From assembly GCA_000499405.2 (NCBI GenBank), contig HG738139.1:7960616-8024615 (forward strand): 64,000 bases of DNA, read 5' to 3'. How positions within the stretch are numbered: the stretch's first letter is position 1; each line of letters opens with the position of its first letter. The position numbers and the translations under genes are program-made. The notes beneath the pieces were generated by a model. That model was not told the DNA's origin. It saw nothing but the letters and a program-made list of their open reading frames with translations, and did not search any database. Positions 1-13,400 of the stretch are shown here, in pieces. Source of the DNA: Onchocerca volvulus (lineage: Eukaryota; Nematoda; Chromadorea; Rhabditida; Onchocercidae).

Positions 1-889
1 TAAAATTATTAAAACGCAACACTCTCGTTGAAAAGCTCGAATCCATTATGTAGGATTTGAATATGAATGATGGACGGATCAATGGAAGATTTTCGTTTTG
101 AAAATATTTTCTTCCCAATATTTCACTTCTTTTTATCTGGCCGAATGATACTGTTATATATATGTTGTAAATTGGCTCTCTCGTAGTAACAAACATTTCA
201 AGAAAGCTTCAATTAAATTATCCAGCAATCACTGAGAACGAATGAATTGCGTCACATTTACATTAGCATTTCAAGACATCTTATCAATGCATTTAAGTTT
301 GGTCTGTTTATATCTTCATTTTTTTGGAATTTCGTCACTGCCTAAAGGAAAGAAAAATTTTCATCTTGAAAATATTTTATTTTGTGAAATTCCAATGACT
401 AGTCATTGAATAATGAAGATAATGCTGTTTTAAGCTCAAATAAATTAATTTGATCATATCGAAGGGCGAAAAGGAATGAAAAATTTTTTATGTATAGAAA
501 ATGAGCTTGAAAAGAAGAAATTTCATCAACTAATGCGGATCAGAAATAAATGAGAAAATAAAAAATATGTTTCAACTCATTAAACGTGTTTCAATTATAT
601 TTATTTAGATTAAGTTCGAATCTGCAAAATTTGTGGCTATAATGAGATAACTGATTAAATTTAGTTGAGAAAATAATGCCAGAAGTATAGTAAAACAGCT
701 TGAAGCAAACATAATTAGAAAAAGTTTGCTTTCTGATCACTTTCTCGAAATTTTAGATTAAATTTTGTTAAAGATTTGAAATTTTACTCAAATTAATAGA
801 GACGGGTATATTACTTTCTTTCAGAAGTATGCCAAGCGCAGTGTTTGATTTTGTATATGTTTAAAGCGATAATGAAATTAGATGCCTCT

Positions 890-1149
890 CTAAACTTTTT
901 CCTGAAGTCTTATGCAGGATCTTTTGAAGGAAAGCATTGTTTTGTGAAGGTTTTTGAATGAATCGGGACATTCCAAATTTTTTAAAATGCTTTCGTAATG
1001 AGTGAACGTCGAGATTGTCGAAATGAAGCGGAGGTGGTAGTGACAATGATTGCCTGATATTATCATTTAATGTCTCATTTCTTCAAAATTACGATGGAAA
1101 AAGAAGACTTACCAGACTTTTTCCTTCTTGATGCCTTTGAGTAGTCCAT
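890..1149 (-). CDS. Doubtful small two-exon gene, function unknown
   Basis: Seen: on the minus strand an ATG at 1149 lies 4 bases after a possible acceptor (CCTCAG). It runs to a consensus GTAAGT donor (exon 1149..1113). A 59-base intron ends in TATCAG and exon 2 is 1053..890, ending in TAG. This gives about 66 residues, basic at the N terminus (SRRKKSG). A second frame through the same splice is also open and encodes a proline-rich stretch (SLPPPLHFDNLD) with basic residues. I recognise neither protein. The donor and acceptor are good and the intron has the size usual here, but two open frames in AT-rich DNA can occur by chance. It could also be the last exons of a gene whose other exons I did not find. 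Confidence 0.25.
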
Positions 1150-3130
1150 TAGCCTGAGGTATTATTGATAGAAATTGTTCGAGAAGAAATTTGAAAATTA
1201 TGATATCTTTCCTTCTCTTAAAAATAAATGATTGCTTCAAGTACAAATAATCCTGCTATGTGTCAATGAGAAAACTTCCGTTATTGTTGTTGTTGTTGGC
1301 ACACTTTTTTCTTCATTCTTTTCTTTTTTCTGGCTTATTTATGAAAAAATTGTTGTTCGTTGTTTATAACTTCGGGAATAGATTTCATTGCTACGTCGAT
1401 CTTCTTAATCTCCCGAAGGAATTATGATCACTTTTAGTTTTTATAACTTATATCTAAGCATGGAACGAACTTACACACTACCCAATTTCTCCCGTCCTTT
1501 TATCCCTTTCTCATGATGTCACCATGCATTACGCTCGGATTTGTATTGTTTTTTTTTTTTTGTTAATTATTTGTTGATTTCATTTCTGTTATTTCCAATT
1601 TACATATCCCATTTTGATATCAGAGCGATAATTTCTACTGTAACAAACACAGTTCAACAGATTTTGATGCTTAGTACGAACAGATTTGAATCATCGAAGT
1701 ATTTATGATTGGTAGTTTAGATAAGTGAAATGATTTAATGGCCAATTTTCATTCACAATACCCTCTATATTAATAAAAATAATTTCGAGATTATGTTAAT
1801 TAAAAGTTAAGCCCAAACCGGTAAATTAAGTTCTAAGACCATCAGCAGTACTGCAGTGCGATGAAAAAGGCTCTTCATTATGGTCTACGTAAAACAAGAA
1901 AAAACGAAGTGTCAAAAAAAAAATCAATAGCTCCACAATTTGCTGATAGAATTTGAAAGATACTCTTAAAAATTTATTCGACGCAATACCAAAGAAAACA
2001 TGCTGAAAAGGGATAATTTCCTGATTGCTAGTTCTACCGTATCCTGGAACTTATAATTTCCGTCAATGTTCCATTTCAGTTTCTTGCAGAACATTGATTC
2101 TTTCAGAGTTATCCGATCTCAACCTGCACATTATTATTATTTCAATATTGCATTATTGATTAAAAAATCGCAAGCTTCTCAGTTGCAGTAAAAAGCCATA
2201 TAGAAGGCAATTATAATTCCTTCTCCGTTAATTTTCATGCTTTAAAGCGCTTTCTAACAATCCATAACCACAGTAATAAAAAAATAAGATTTGCACATCA
2301 TGAAAATGTTGCTCCTGAATTATGTTTCCAGTGATAAATTAATTCTTGTAATCAAAGTTATCACTCACTTATTGATAACAGATAAAGATTTAGTTGAAGA
2401 CAACTTTGAAGTAAAAAGAAATTGATATTAGTTATCTAAATTTGAATTATTTTGTGACAAAAGTCTAAACTCTCTTCCGGAAAAACTAACTTAAATATCA
2501 AATAATAAATGTTAATTTCTTTTCAGTACGAATGAGTAATCCCATTCAGTAGTTTATCGTCGAAGTTACACGATTAGCAAAATTGATGAAATGGACACAC
2601 GAATTTTTGACACATATATTGAAATGAGAGAGAGAAGAACACATATTCATGAAATGTCTTCGGCCAGAATCTTTCTCTTCATGCATCGTTGATTTCTAAA
2701 TAATTTAAACAGACTCATTGTCTTATAGTCATTTCTTTCCATCAACCACACATTTATTCTCTCCCATAACTACTATCCAGGCTAGCTGACAATCTATCGC
2801 GAATTTTGAATTGAAAGTTGTTAAATTAAAAAAAAAGAAAATATGAAGTACGTATTCATGCTGTGAAGTACGTATTCATTCAACACTTCATAGAAGATTC
2901 AAATGAATCGATGAATACACTTGCAAAACAGCATTTCACGAATGTTTTGGCTGCACTTATAAATTGTGATTTTTGCCTACGATAATTGCTGCCATTTTTA
3001 TCTCAGGAGTGAAAAAAGAAAAGGCTGATTAAGTGAGTAGTCGTACCATCCGGTAATGCATTTGCGAAAGCAGTGGCGACTTGTACGGGAGCGATACAGG
3101 CATCTACACTGGTGATGGACAATTCCGAAA
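1150..3130. other. Intergenic, upstream of the first TWK channel
   Basis: AT-rich sequence without a convincing exon on either strand. It presumably holds the promoter and any 5' noncoding exon of the channel gene starting at 3131. The first 890 bases of the window are similarly empty. Confidence 0.5.
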
Positions 3131-6100
3131 ATGAATCATTACGGTTATTTGCGGGTCGATTCCGATCCAATGCTATCTTCCGAACTTACCAACAGTAAAT
3201 ATTGTACGTTATTGCATGGATTCAGTTTAAAGAAAATACCATTTTATTGATTGCCGGGCCAATCACTGACTTCATTGTTGTCTTTGTAGTGCAAACAGAA
3301 TCTTCATTTCCTGAAATGGATTGAAAGGATTAGTAAAATTGTAATTAGATTAAAGCATTCTTGCGAAAAATGAACTAATGTCGTAATATGTTGAATGTAA
3401 TTCTCTCTCCATAGCTAGTTTGGAAAAAAAAAAAAAAAAAAAGATCTTTGCAGCGCGATACAATTACTCAGGTGATGGTGAACTTGGTCCATATAATCCA
3501 AACTTGTCTAATGATTCTGAACAATATGAATTGGATGATCATGTGGACGAGATGTCGCAAACATATACTCGGCATGCTTCTCGAAAAGTTAGTTCATATT
3601 TAAATTCAAGAGCAATTTGAATTACTTCATACTAGTTCGGCATTAATATTCTGATGCTATCATTGCAAAGAATTATTCACATAGTTATGAAAATTGGTGA
3701 TATTGTAATGCCAAGAGGTGATAAAAGAAATTAAAATGAGATGGATTCATTAAATTGATAAATGGAAATTTGAAATAGAAAGAAGCTCAGCATGAAAAAA
3801 TTAAAACTGAGCAGTTTTTCCTTCTTACAGATAAAATCAGTGGATTTCTTTGGCACGCATACAGAGTATGAATAAAATTTTATGCAAAATGCAAAGAGAC
3901 ATACTTCAATTAAATAAGTATATCGATCACTTTAGAATATCAATTAAAATAAAGGAAGATCATTTGTGGCTTCTCAGATAAATAATTTTCCTTGTTAACC
4001 TGCTGATTGAAAAAGAGTTTATCGCCTAAATGCTTGAAGACGACAAAAATATTCTTCTGAATAACTCCGAGATTTGTTGAAATCTCAGAATTATTCAGAA
4101 GAAAATTTTTCCACAAAATCAGCAACAATTTTTTTGTCGAAAATCTTCATTGAAAATATCTGTAGAAGGCGTTGGAAGAGATGGAATTTCGTTTTGTACG
4201 TAGAAACTCCGTTATCTGGAGGGAAACTCCGAAAAATTAACGAATGAAATGAAATTAGTTATAAAAACGAATGAACCATTTGAATTTATCTTTCCATCAG
4301 TGTTTAACTGCATCTTTCATGATAAGCTATATTCCAAAGATTTCAAAAATGCTCAAATCTCTAGTCCATGTGATCAATTTCAAAAATCATTGCTTTTTGC
4401 TAATAACAATTCATCTGGAACAGTTGCATTAAAGGTGATAGTCGTCACTTTAACATTCGCTATTACCGTACTGAATTTCCCATTTTAAAGATATTTTATT
4501 TTCTTTCTGCAAAACAGTCGTAATTTCATTGCGAAAAGCTATGCACTTAGCGTTGAAAGACAATACCAAAAAATATAAATTGATATGATCTGATCAGTTC
4601 GTTCGACTTCCTTTTATCGCCCTATGATTTGTTTGCCAACACTTTATAATATTTCGCATTAATTAGCTTAACTATTTAAATAATAATGCTATCAGTCGAC
4701 GCTCTTTAAAATTCTGACAGGATTATTGCCATCCCTCTTATCTCTTCCTCTCTTCCTCCCATCTGTATTGTAATGTATTAGATATTCTACACTGCATTTC
4801 TTCTGTGGATTTTCCGAGAATTTTCAAATCGTTTAAAAGACCGATTGTGAGCAACAAGGCACTCCTTTAAACAAGCAGTAATTTTCATATATTTGCAATT
4901 AAACTATTTTTCTTGTGCATTTATATTAAAAGATAAAAAATTCAAATATTTCAATCATTTTTAAAATAGTTAGATTTAAATTACTCAGATAATATTACAA
5001 ATATATCAAAATACCTTGAATATATTGCAAAAAAATCCGTGGTGACGATTTAATTCCGTTTACTTTAGAATTGCAGTCTTTGGATTATTCCATGCATTCT
5101 CAATAATTTTCTACATGTAGAATTGAAGTGCTAAATAATTATATTTCACTTTGTTATCATTGATAGACAAATTTTGAGTGATAGTATTTTCAAACAAATG
5201 AATGTAAGCATTGATGATTCTTCCAACAACTAATATTTCAGAAGCGGTTTATAAAAATTGATTTAAATTAAAGTTCGTAGTATAGAATAGTTACTGACAA
5301 AAGATATCAAGATGAAATTGTTAGTTTTCATCTTAATGCGATCGATCACCACCGTCATCATCATCCTTTTCATAAATGTAATTTTTCCGCTCTTTCCGCT
5401 TGATGTCCAGTCCTTGAATACTTCCTGTTCTTAGTTTAATTTCGGAATTTTATTTTAAAATGAAACAAGAAAGAATGATACATTTACACTTGAAAATGTA
5501 ATGTGATACCTACAAAAAGAATTAGTACCTTTTTAGTCCAGTTATTTTGATTTTTCGTCGAGAATTTCTTCAAAGTTCTCATTTCTTAAGCATGTTGACT
5601 GATCTTATGTTAGGAATGAGATTCATTTCATCTAAACAATAGCTTCCTCATTTTCTAATAATTGTCTTTGATTTTTGGTTCGAGAACTTTTCTCAAAAAT
5701 TTTTTTCCTTACTTCTTATTTTAAAACAAAAAAAATAATTTTTCCTCTTTATTTTTTGAACTCATATTCATTTTTCAAAGGCTTTGTAAACAAAAATTGA
5801 AACATATGTGTGGTTTCAAATTTTTGAAGCTACACAATGGTTTCAAATTTTCGGAGCTACACAGTAATTTGAAATTTTTGAAGTTTGTTTATATACAGAT
5901 TAAATAATCTTTGTTGGTTGAAATGTCTTTTCCTTATCTCTTTAGGCATTATTGGTTGAGCGTATGTCTGCATTCGACTAATGCCAAAATAGTAAACTTT
6001 TCTAATTTTTTTTAGTATAAATCAAAGTATCAATACTGATGTTTTCTGTTTTAAATTCCAAAATCTATCTGCAGGAAAAATTATATCAAGAAAGATTGTC

Positions 6101-9100
6101 TCAGTGCAGCGCTACAATGGATCAGCAGAAATGGAATAAACGAGATTTACTCGATGTACCGGATAAAACGGTATTTTTTGATCAAAAAAAAAAATTCATT
6201 TGCGTGATGGAGAGCATAGCAAAGCTAGAAGAGCAACGCTCCTTTTTAGAAGAGGAAAATATAAGGAAATTAAATTTAGCAAAAGAGCTGGCAGCATCTC
6301 TTGTCGATAAGTTTGTAATATTAGTGAAGCAAGCTTCTGAGGATGGTAAAATTTTTGGTTCTGTAACAACAATAGAAGTTGCAAAGTCTTTATTGCAAGG
6401 ACATGAAATTGATCCATCCCAGCTCCAATACGTCTAAAGCATATACATTTAACACAAGTCAAATTTATGGATCATCTGTCATAGGAAACAAGGAATTCAT
6501 ATGTTATATTAATCAATCATTAGTTAATACAAAATCTTCTGACAACTAAGTCATTGTGTATGTACGCAAAGATGAAAGAAGAATTAGCATGAAAATAATT
6601 AATGCAATGAAATGAATTGCATAAATTCTATGGCTGGAGAACTTTTCAGTGTATCGATGTTTCATCCACGAGTGAAGGACCAACAATGCGAGATACGAGT
6701 GAAGATGATGAATTTGACCATGAAAGCGGTATCAAAAAGGTTTGTATTAATTAGATATTTAGATTAAATTCATTGATTCAGCTTAAATCATTTTCACTGT
6801 ATTTATTCATATATGACACTACCTTGCTCTATCTCTCTCTATCTCTCTCTCTCTTAACGTTCTTCCACTTCATATCTTAAAACGTTATCGAACTTTGATA
6901 TCTTTGTTATCAGTAATTAAAGGAAGGAAAAGCCTCTAAACCAAGCCCTATATATATATGATCATCCTTATCCGAAGGAAGGGAAGCAAAGTGTCACAAT
7001 GATGGAAGATTTGTTATTTGCTTTCTGGCAACTTTTGTTCTCGTTGTGAATTGTTTGAGTAAATAGATATCACTGCTCTAGCAAATGTCAGTCACAATTT
7101 CTTCTTCTTCATTTCCTTCTTCTTAGTGACGATAACAAAATAATAAACTTCTCATTCATCCTTTTGGCTCAATTCTCTCTCCAACCTTACTTACTGTTCC
7201 AATAGTTCCAAAGTTAGCAGAGATAATACTACTGTTCGCTTGAATTTTATCAAAACTACTTTAAAAATAAATTCTCCAAATAAATCCTTAAAAACGCAAA
7301 AAAAAAAAAGGAAGAAGCATGAGAATGAGGAAATAGTCATTCTAACGAGATTTCAGAAATTTATAATTCTGCGGATTACCAAACATGACTTGTTCATTTT
7401 TTTTCTTCAGCGATTTTTTTTTCTCGTCAGATAATTTGGGAAAATACGTTTTGCTAAGTGCAGCATTCAGCTAAATACTATTTTTAAATCCTTTTTTTTG
7501 ATAACTTGAAAAACTGGACTGATTGGCAACAAAGGGCTGTGCGATTGAAATATTTGATCTTAGCATCACAACTTTGAACCGATTATGATGAAATCAACAT
7601 TGAACTGATGGAAACAAAAAATAACAAATTCTTTGTTAAATTTAAAAAATTATCCTAGAAAGTACAATAAATGACAAAGCAGACTTTTCTTCTGATCTTT
7701 GGATTATCTCACATCTTACTGTCAGTTATTGCTTTGTTTCGTTCATTTCAGTATGCCAAACTTATTTTACCACACGTTGGTTTGGTATTATTAACTTGTG
7801 CTTATACATTTGTTGGTGCATCAGTATTTTACAGTGTCGAACAGCCGCATGAACTGGCCAGCAAAAGGCGACAAGTAAGTTTAGCGATGTTGATTCGGAT
7901 ATTTTGTTGTTCAGGATGAACAAGTCCTATGTAATCTAGAATAAAGTCATGCATCACTTATTTATGGTACCATTTATGAGAACTTTTAGTTTTACAAATT
8001 CATAATTGGAATGCTGTTATAACGAGTAAGCAGAATATACTGTTAAATTGATATGACCTGAAAAGTTGATGACTACTCTTTATAACTATGATTTTGAGAA
8101 GTTATGAGCATTCAAAGAGCCATAATCAATCATCTCTAGAATTCAGAATTTTGTCATATTTAGTTGGATATGATATATGAACGACAGGAAGAGTTCGTGA
8201 ATTCATTGTTTACCTTGGCAATGCTCAATGAAACTCGACGTGAAGTATGGTCACAAGTAACCAAGCAACACATGCATAATATGAGCGATCATCTTTTCAA
8301 CGCTTTCGAAAAATTCTTTTTAACTGCTGCCGAAGTTCGTGCTAATGACACCATCGAGATGTGGTCTTTCTCCACTTCTATCTTTTTTGCCGTCACTGTT
8401 GTTACCACTATCGGTAAGATTATTTTGATTTTTTTTTCTTTTTTTTTTTTTTTGACGAATTAGAAGCACTTATTTTATCTTCTATCTATTTAGAAATTGC
8501 TTCCCTCAAAAATTTCATTCAATTTAATTTGTCGTTAATTTGACAATGAATCATTATTTTGCAAAAATTATTTAAAAAGAAGCACTTTGAAATAGATTTT
8601 TCTGGAAATTCTTCTGTTCCAGGATATGGTAATCCAGTACCGGTAACACAACTGGGTCGTATGATGTGCATTATATTTTCATTATTTGGCATACCTTTGA
8701 CATTAGTGACCATAGCAGATATTGGCAAATTTTTAAGTGAGCATCTAGTTTGGATGTACGGTAACTACCTCAAATTGAAACATTTCTTGTGGCAAAGGCA
8801 TCATTGGCACAAAGGTCACAAGGAAAGGGTATGCGAACAGTGTCAAAGGCAGGGTTTAAGTGCCGACATGCATTTCATTGAAGAACAGAGGTAAGTTCAG
8901 TCGGTTTATATTGTTCATGGAAGCTGCGATAAGTGTTATCTTCATCAGAGTGCAAAGTTCATCATAATTCCATATCTTCATCTGATCAGAATTAAAATTA
9001 ATATTAATGCCTTAGTATTAAAGTCAATGTAAAGTTTAGACAGTATTTTTTCGCAGTCTTTGTCTTTAAATAATTATTATCAATTACAGGATACCAGCGA

Positions 9101-10486
9101 TGTTGGTACTAGTAATACTTGTTGCATACACATCCTTGGGAGGTGTATTAATGTCTAATTTAGAGCCATGGAATTTTTTCACTGCATTTTACTGGTCATT
9201 TATTACGATGACCACCGTTAGTTCTTTACCTTTTTATCATTTTTATCATTTTGATCATTGCTTTTCATGTGTAGTCATTTTAAAAATTTAGCCAACTTTT
9301 GGCTGGTATACGGAATCACTTTGAAAACCGTTAAGAAAGAAGAAATTTTTTTTCAGGTTGGTTTCGGTGATTTAATGCCCCGACGAGATGGTTACATGTA
9401 CCTCATTTTACTTTATATTATTTTAGGTTCACTTTTATCTCAAGCAAATATGGATATCATTAATGAATAGATATCATTAGAATATATAAGCTACTATAAT
9501 ATGACAATTGCATTAGTTCTTAGTTATTCTTAGTTTCGAAAGCTTCTGTGAATATGAACAAAAGTACCAAATAAAAGTTAAAAAGACCGAAATTTTCAAC
9601 TCGAAATTCTTCGGCTAAATTAAGGGAATTAATTTCTTCACTTTATATTTTACCTAAGACACTGATTTGAGCGAAAATTTCATTAGGTTTGGCGATCACT
9701 ACAATGTGTATTGATTTGGTCGGCGTACAGTATATTCGTAAAATTCATTATTTCGGCAGGAAAATCCAGGATGCTCGTTCTGCATTAGCTGTCGTTGGAG
9801 GGAAGGTCATTCGATTCTCTAAATTTACTCTCTTTTGATTGTGATTTTGGAAGTACCATTTCAGTTTGAAAAATATTGATGAACTGATTCGTATATGAAA
9901 CTCAAAATATGAATAATTCAGCTTTTCTAAGTAGTTACTTAATTTGGGATGTTAAGAAATTTTGAAACTTTTGAGTTATAAATTTTTCTCAAAAATCAAA
10001 ATCTTAGGTGGTACTTGTATCCGAACTGTATGCAAATTTGATGCAAAAGCGAGCGAAAAGTTGCGATCAGAATACATTTATCATCGATAATTTCCATATA
10101 TCGAAACATGTTATTCCGTTTATTCCTGCTGATATTCGATGGATTCGGTAAAATCTTATTTGATTCAATTGTTCTGCATGGTAAATCAGAAGATGTACTT
10201 TCAGTGAAAAATAGTTTTTAATTATTACTCTTTAATATTATGAGAATGAAATTTCAGTAAAAATAATCTCTGCATACTATTCCTTTTCTCAGCTTATCAG
10301 ATTATAATTTTATATATAATCATAAGTTAGACGAACAATAACTTTTATACTTGAAGTATATACTATTACAGGTATATTGACCAGAATGCAGAATCATTGT
10401 CATCATCATCACTGACTTCAACTCTCGACTTGCATTCCTGTCGCTTTTGCCATTCCCGATTCAGTATATCGCGTTATCATCCTTGA
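3131..10486 (+). CDS. TWK-family two-pore-domain potassium channel (first of two)
   Basis: Plasma-membrane K+ leak channel subunit; the family works as dimers. Twelve exons joined in phase: 3131..3194, 3454..3587, 6075..6170, 6650..6739, 7752..7874, 8164..8413, 8623..8890, 9090..9216, 9357..9426, 9687..9805, 10008..10147, 10372..10486; about 531 residues. The acidic cytosolic N terminus spans residues 1-128. TM1 is about 131-158. The first pore filter TTIGYGN is near 249 (split between exons 6 and 7). TM2 is about 262-285 and TM3 about 343-363. The second filter TTVGFGD is near 382 and TM4 about 395-415. A TWK-like region (SKHVIPFIPADIR) follows and the C-terminal tail is serine-rich. Both filters look functional. 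The start is the first ATG that joins in phase; a further 5' exon is possible. Intron 3 holds a bacterial L9 fragment. The C. elegans orthologue cannot be assigned from sequence alone. Confidence 0.9.
6171..6480 (+). pseudogene. rplI: Bacterial ribosomal protein L9 fragment, probable Wolbachia-derived insertion (nuwt)
   Basis: Seen: starting at the donor of channel exon 3, the frame encodes a bacterial bL9-like central helix and C-terminal domain: ESIAKLEEQR, KLNLAKELAASL, then KQASEDGKIFGSVTT and EVAKSLLQ. Known: E(D)GK(L/I)FGSV/I-T is the hallmark of the bL9 C-terminal domain, and a long charged helix precedes it. The first third of L9 (the N-terminal rRNA-binding domain) is missing. The frame breaks after EIDPSQLQYV at 6437; a shifted frame with KHI and TQV continues the resemblance to about 6480. 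Inference: decayed transfer from the Rickettsiales endosymbiont Wolbachia, common in filarial genomes. A mitochondrial L9 gene of the worm would be far more diverged from bacteria and intron-split. It lies inside intron 3 of the channel gene. Confidence 0.75.
6826..6855. repeat. CT-rich microsatellite
   Basis: Imperfect TCTC/TATC tract in intron 4 of the first TWK channel gene. Confidence 0.8.
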
Positions 10487-13400
10487 TCTCACCTAGTCTT
10501 TTCATAGCTTCATTTTTATTTCAATATTTTATCATTTCTCGAATTTTTCAAGACCAAATTCATATTTTCATCCTATCGCTTTTTTTTTATGTTGCTGTTC
10601 CAGATATTTTAAAGCCAATGAAAAGAAATTCATTTCTTAATATTGTAAACTTTAAATAGATACTATTTAAGATTACAAAATATAGGGAAAACTTAGAACA
10701 TAATTTGTAGAAAATTGCTTTACTAATTGTCAAATGAGTTTGACTAATTTCGCCATAATCATCGAAAACAATTAACGAGTAAAGACATTGTCTTCTATAT
10801 TCAAAAATTGATTAATTATCTCAAAGTGAATAATATTAATAGTATCTGGAACAGTTCGACATATTCCGGATCTTCATTTTCTTCAGGGATTTTTGATTGC
10901 TGTTTCAAGAGGCATGTAAAATAATGGATTTCATTTTAAGTTTGATCTATTTTTTCAATCTGAGAAGTAACACAATATTTTTGACGCTTGATTTAAAGAA
11001 GAAAAGAATGTATGAAATTTTGCCGGGGAAATAGAAAGAGTTTTTCTTAGTTGTTGTTCAGAAATAGCATAATGAATTTGATCATTCTTCCTCGAATGAC
11101 AAAATCTTCTGACAACTTATTTTCGAATACCATAGCTTAGAGCCTTAATTGACGGGAATTCTATTCACCTTATGAAGTGCTCAATTTTGTCAATTCATTC
11201 ATTTTTATGGTTAAAATATTACAAAATTACTATTTATTTGTCATATTTCCTTTCTTCAGCATTGCTCTTCGCAATGCCATCATTCAATGCGTATGTTCCT
11301 TGGCGACAGTATAAGACGAACGTATCTTCAGAAAGAATGTCACAGTAATGCTACGAACATTACAAAAAGTTTCAAGAAATAAATTTATAGAAATAAATGG
11401 AAAGTTACATTCATATAGTTTAGGTCTATCATTGTCATTTTTATCACTCATTATTTTGGATTAATTAAAAATGTCGTAGTTCAAGTATGAATCCTCTAAT
11501 TATCTGTAAGAAAAGAGATAGATTTAGTGAGAAGTATATGAAAATTAGATGTATAGAAGAAGCGAAAATCGATTACAAAATCCGTCAACTAATAACCGTT
11601 CCACTCTTTGATAGTTATTGGCTCAAAAGAATTCAATACATTTGAATGAGCAAAATTTCAGTTCAGTAATTTATTTGCTTGCATTGCCTTCCAAATTATC
11701 TCATACTTTATTACATCATTACACATTTTCCTCCTTCTTTTTCTCCTCTTTCAACTGCCTGTTTGTTCGTATTTATTCATTTATTCAGTTTTACATAAAA
11801 GTGTGAAATTTGTATGAAAACAGCATTAACGCATTGATATGGTTCTTTGAACAATGATATGGCATAATAATTATTATAATTATTAGAAGCAATCCAAACA
11901 ACCAACCATTTCTTTCGAAATTTTAATTTCTTAGCTGTGTTTCGAGAGTAAAGTAGAGTGAATGAAGTCTCTTCAAAACGGATAACAAAGACAGACGAAT
12001 TGAGGAATACCAAACTTTCCTTCTTGGTGTTCACATTCTATCATCATAACAAATTTCAAAAATGTCTCTCCATATCTCCCTATCATTACAATTCGTATCT
12101 GATGCTATTGTTTGTTTTCTACGAATGTTTTTCATTCAATCTCATAGAAATATTATTTGCAATATATTAGAAAAGTTCACATATGGAAATGAAGCACTTT
12201 GATAGGGTGAAACAAAGTGGTAAATTTATATAAGGAGAAGTTTAAAAGTTTTGTGAAGATAAGAACAGACGTAAAATTGAAGCGAACAAATAAACTTGAA
12301 AGTCCAGCTTTGACTAATACTTTATATCTACAAAAAATACTTATTTTTGTCGGGAAAATTGATTTGTGCACGAACGAATCTCAAACTTGAATAATTAAAC
12401 CTTTTATCACGAAACTTTGACAACACGAAAACGAATAAGACCATTACAATATCAGTCAAATCAACAAAACAATTCCAATGATGATACCAGAACCCAAAAG
12501 GAAGAGAGACTAAAACAATCCTGACCTATTATACACCCTTGTGATAACAACCCTTAAAAATGATCCTATACTCAGGACTACTCTTACTTATAGAGAGAGG
12601 ACAATGATAGAGTTTGATCTACAAGAAAGCGCCATTATTAGCACATGAGAGCGCGCCAATGAAGCCATGTGACCTAGACTACAATATCTGAATCATTGAT
12701 TTCACGTACTTTGTTGAATACGAAGGATAGATTTCTGTTTATTGTCAGAATAGAAAATAGAATTGCAATCTTTTCCTTCAATGGCCCCAAATAATCCTTA
12801 TCAGAAATTTTCCTGGAACTTTTTTCAATTAAATTTATGAGATTCCCCCAGAAAAGAGTGTTCGTGTTGTAGCGGCTATCTGCTCCTATTTGATTCCGGT
12901 CTAAAATTTTGCTGATTTTGCGGAAAGTTACAATATTAATTCGGACATTTTCTATTCATGTAATGAAATGCTTTTCCTTATTTTCCTACCTATGGAAGGA
13001 TGCTTGAAATTTCGGGATTTTCAAAATTTTGAATTCTAAAACTCTTTTAACGAATAAGATTTTAAAATAGAAGTTTTTTAAGCCGAAAACACAAATTCTT
13101 ATAAAATCTTTTTTTTTTTTTTGACTTTAAATGAGACCGAAAATTTGCTTTAAGATATTTTTATGTTAATTTCTGACTTCTTTTTTGCACAAATATAATA
13201 AATGTAAATAAAACAAACCGATTAGAATTGTAATTCCATAGTATTATATGTTAGCAGTTGGAAAACTGGAAATGATTTACAGTTTTAATACTTTGTATGA
13301 TAATATAAAATAAATACCATAATCTCTCAAATTTTAATTGCACTATTTGTACTCATAAATAATCATTTTTTCTATATATAAGTGACAATTATGCTTTTGC

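Noticed and set aside
6196..6462. 88-codon minus-strand frame
   Set aside because: Antisense of the L9 fragment; no domain and no splice context.
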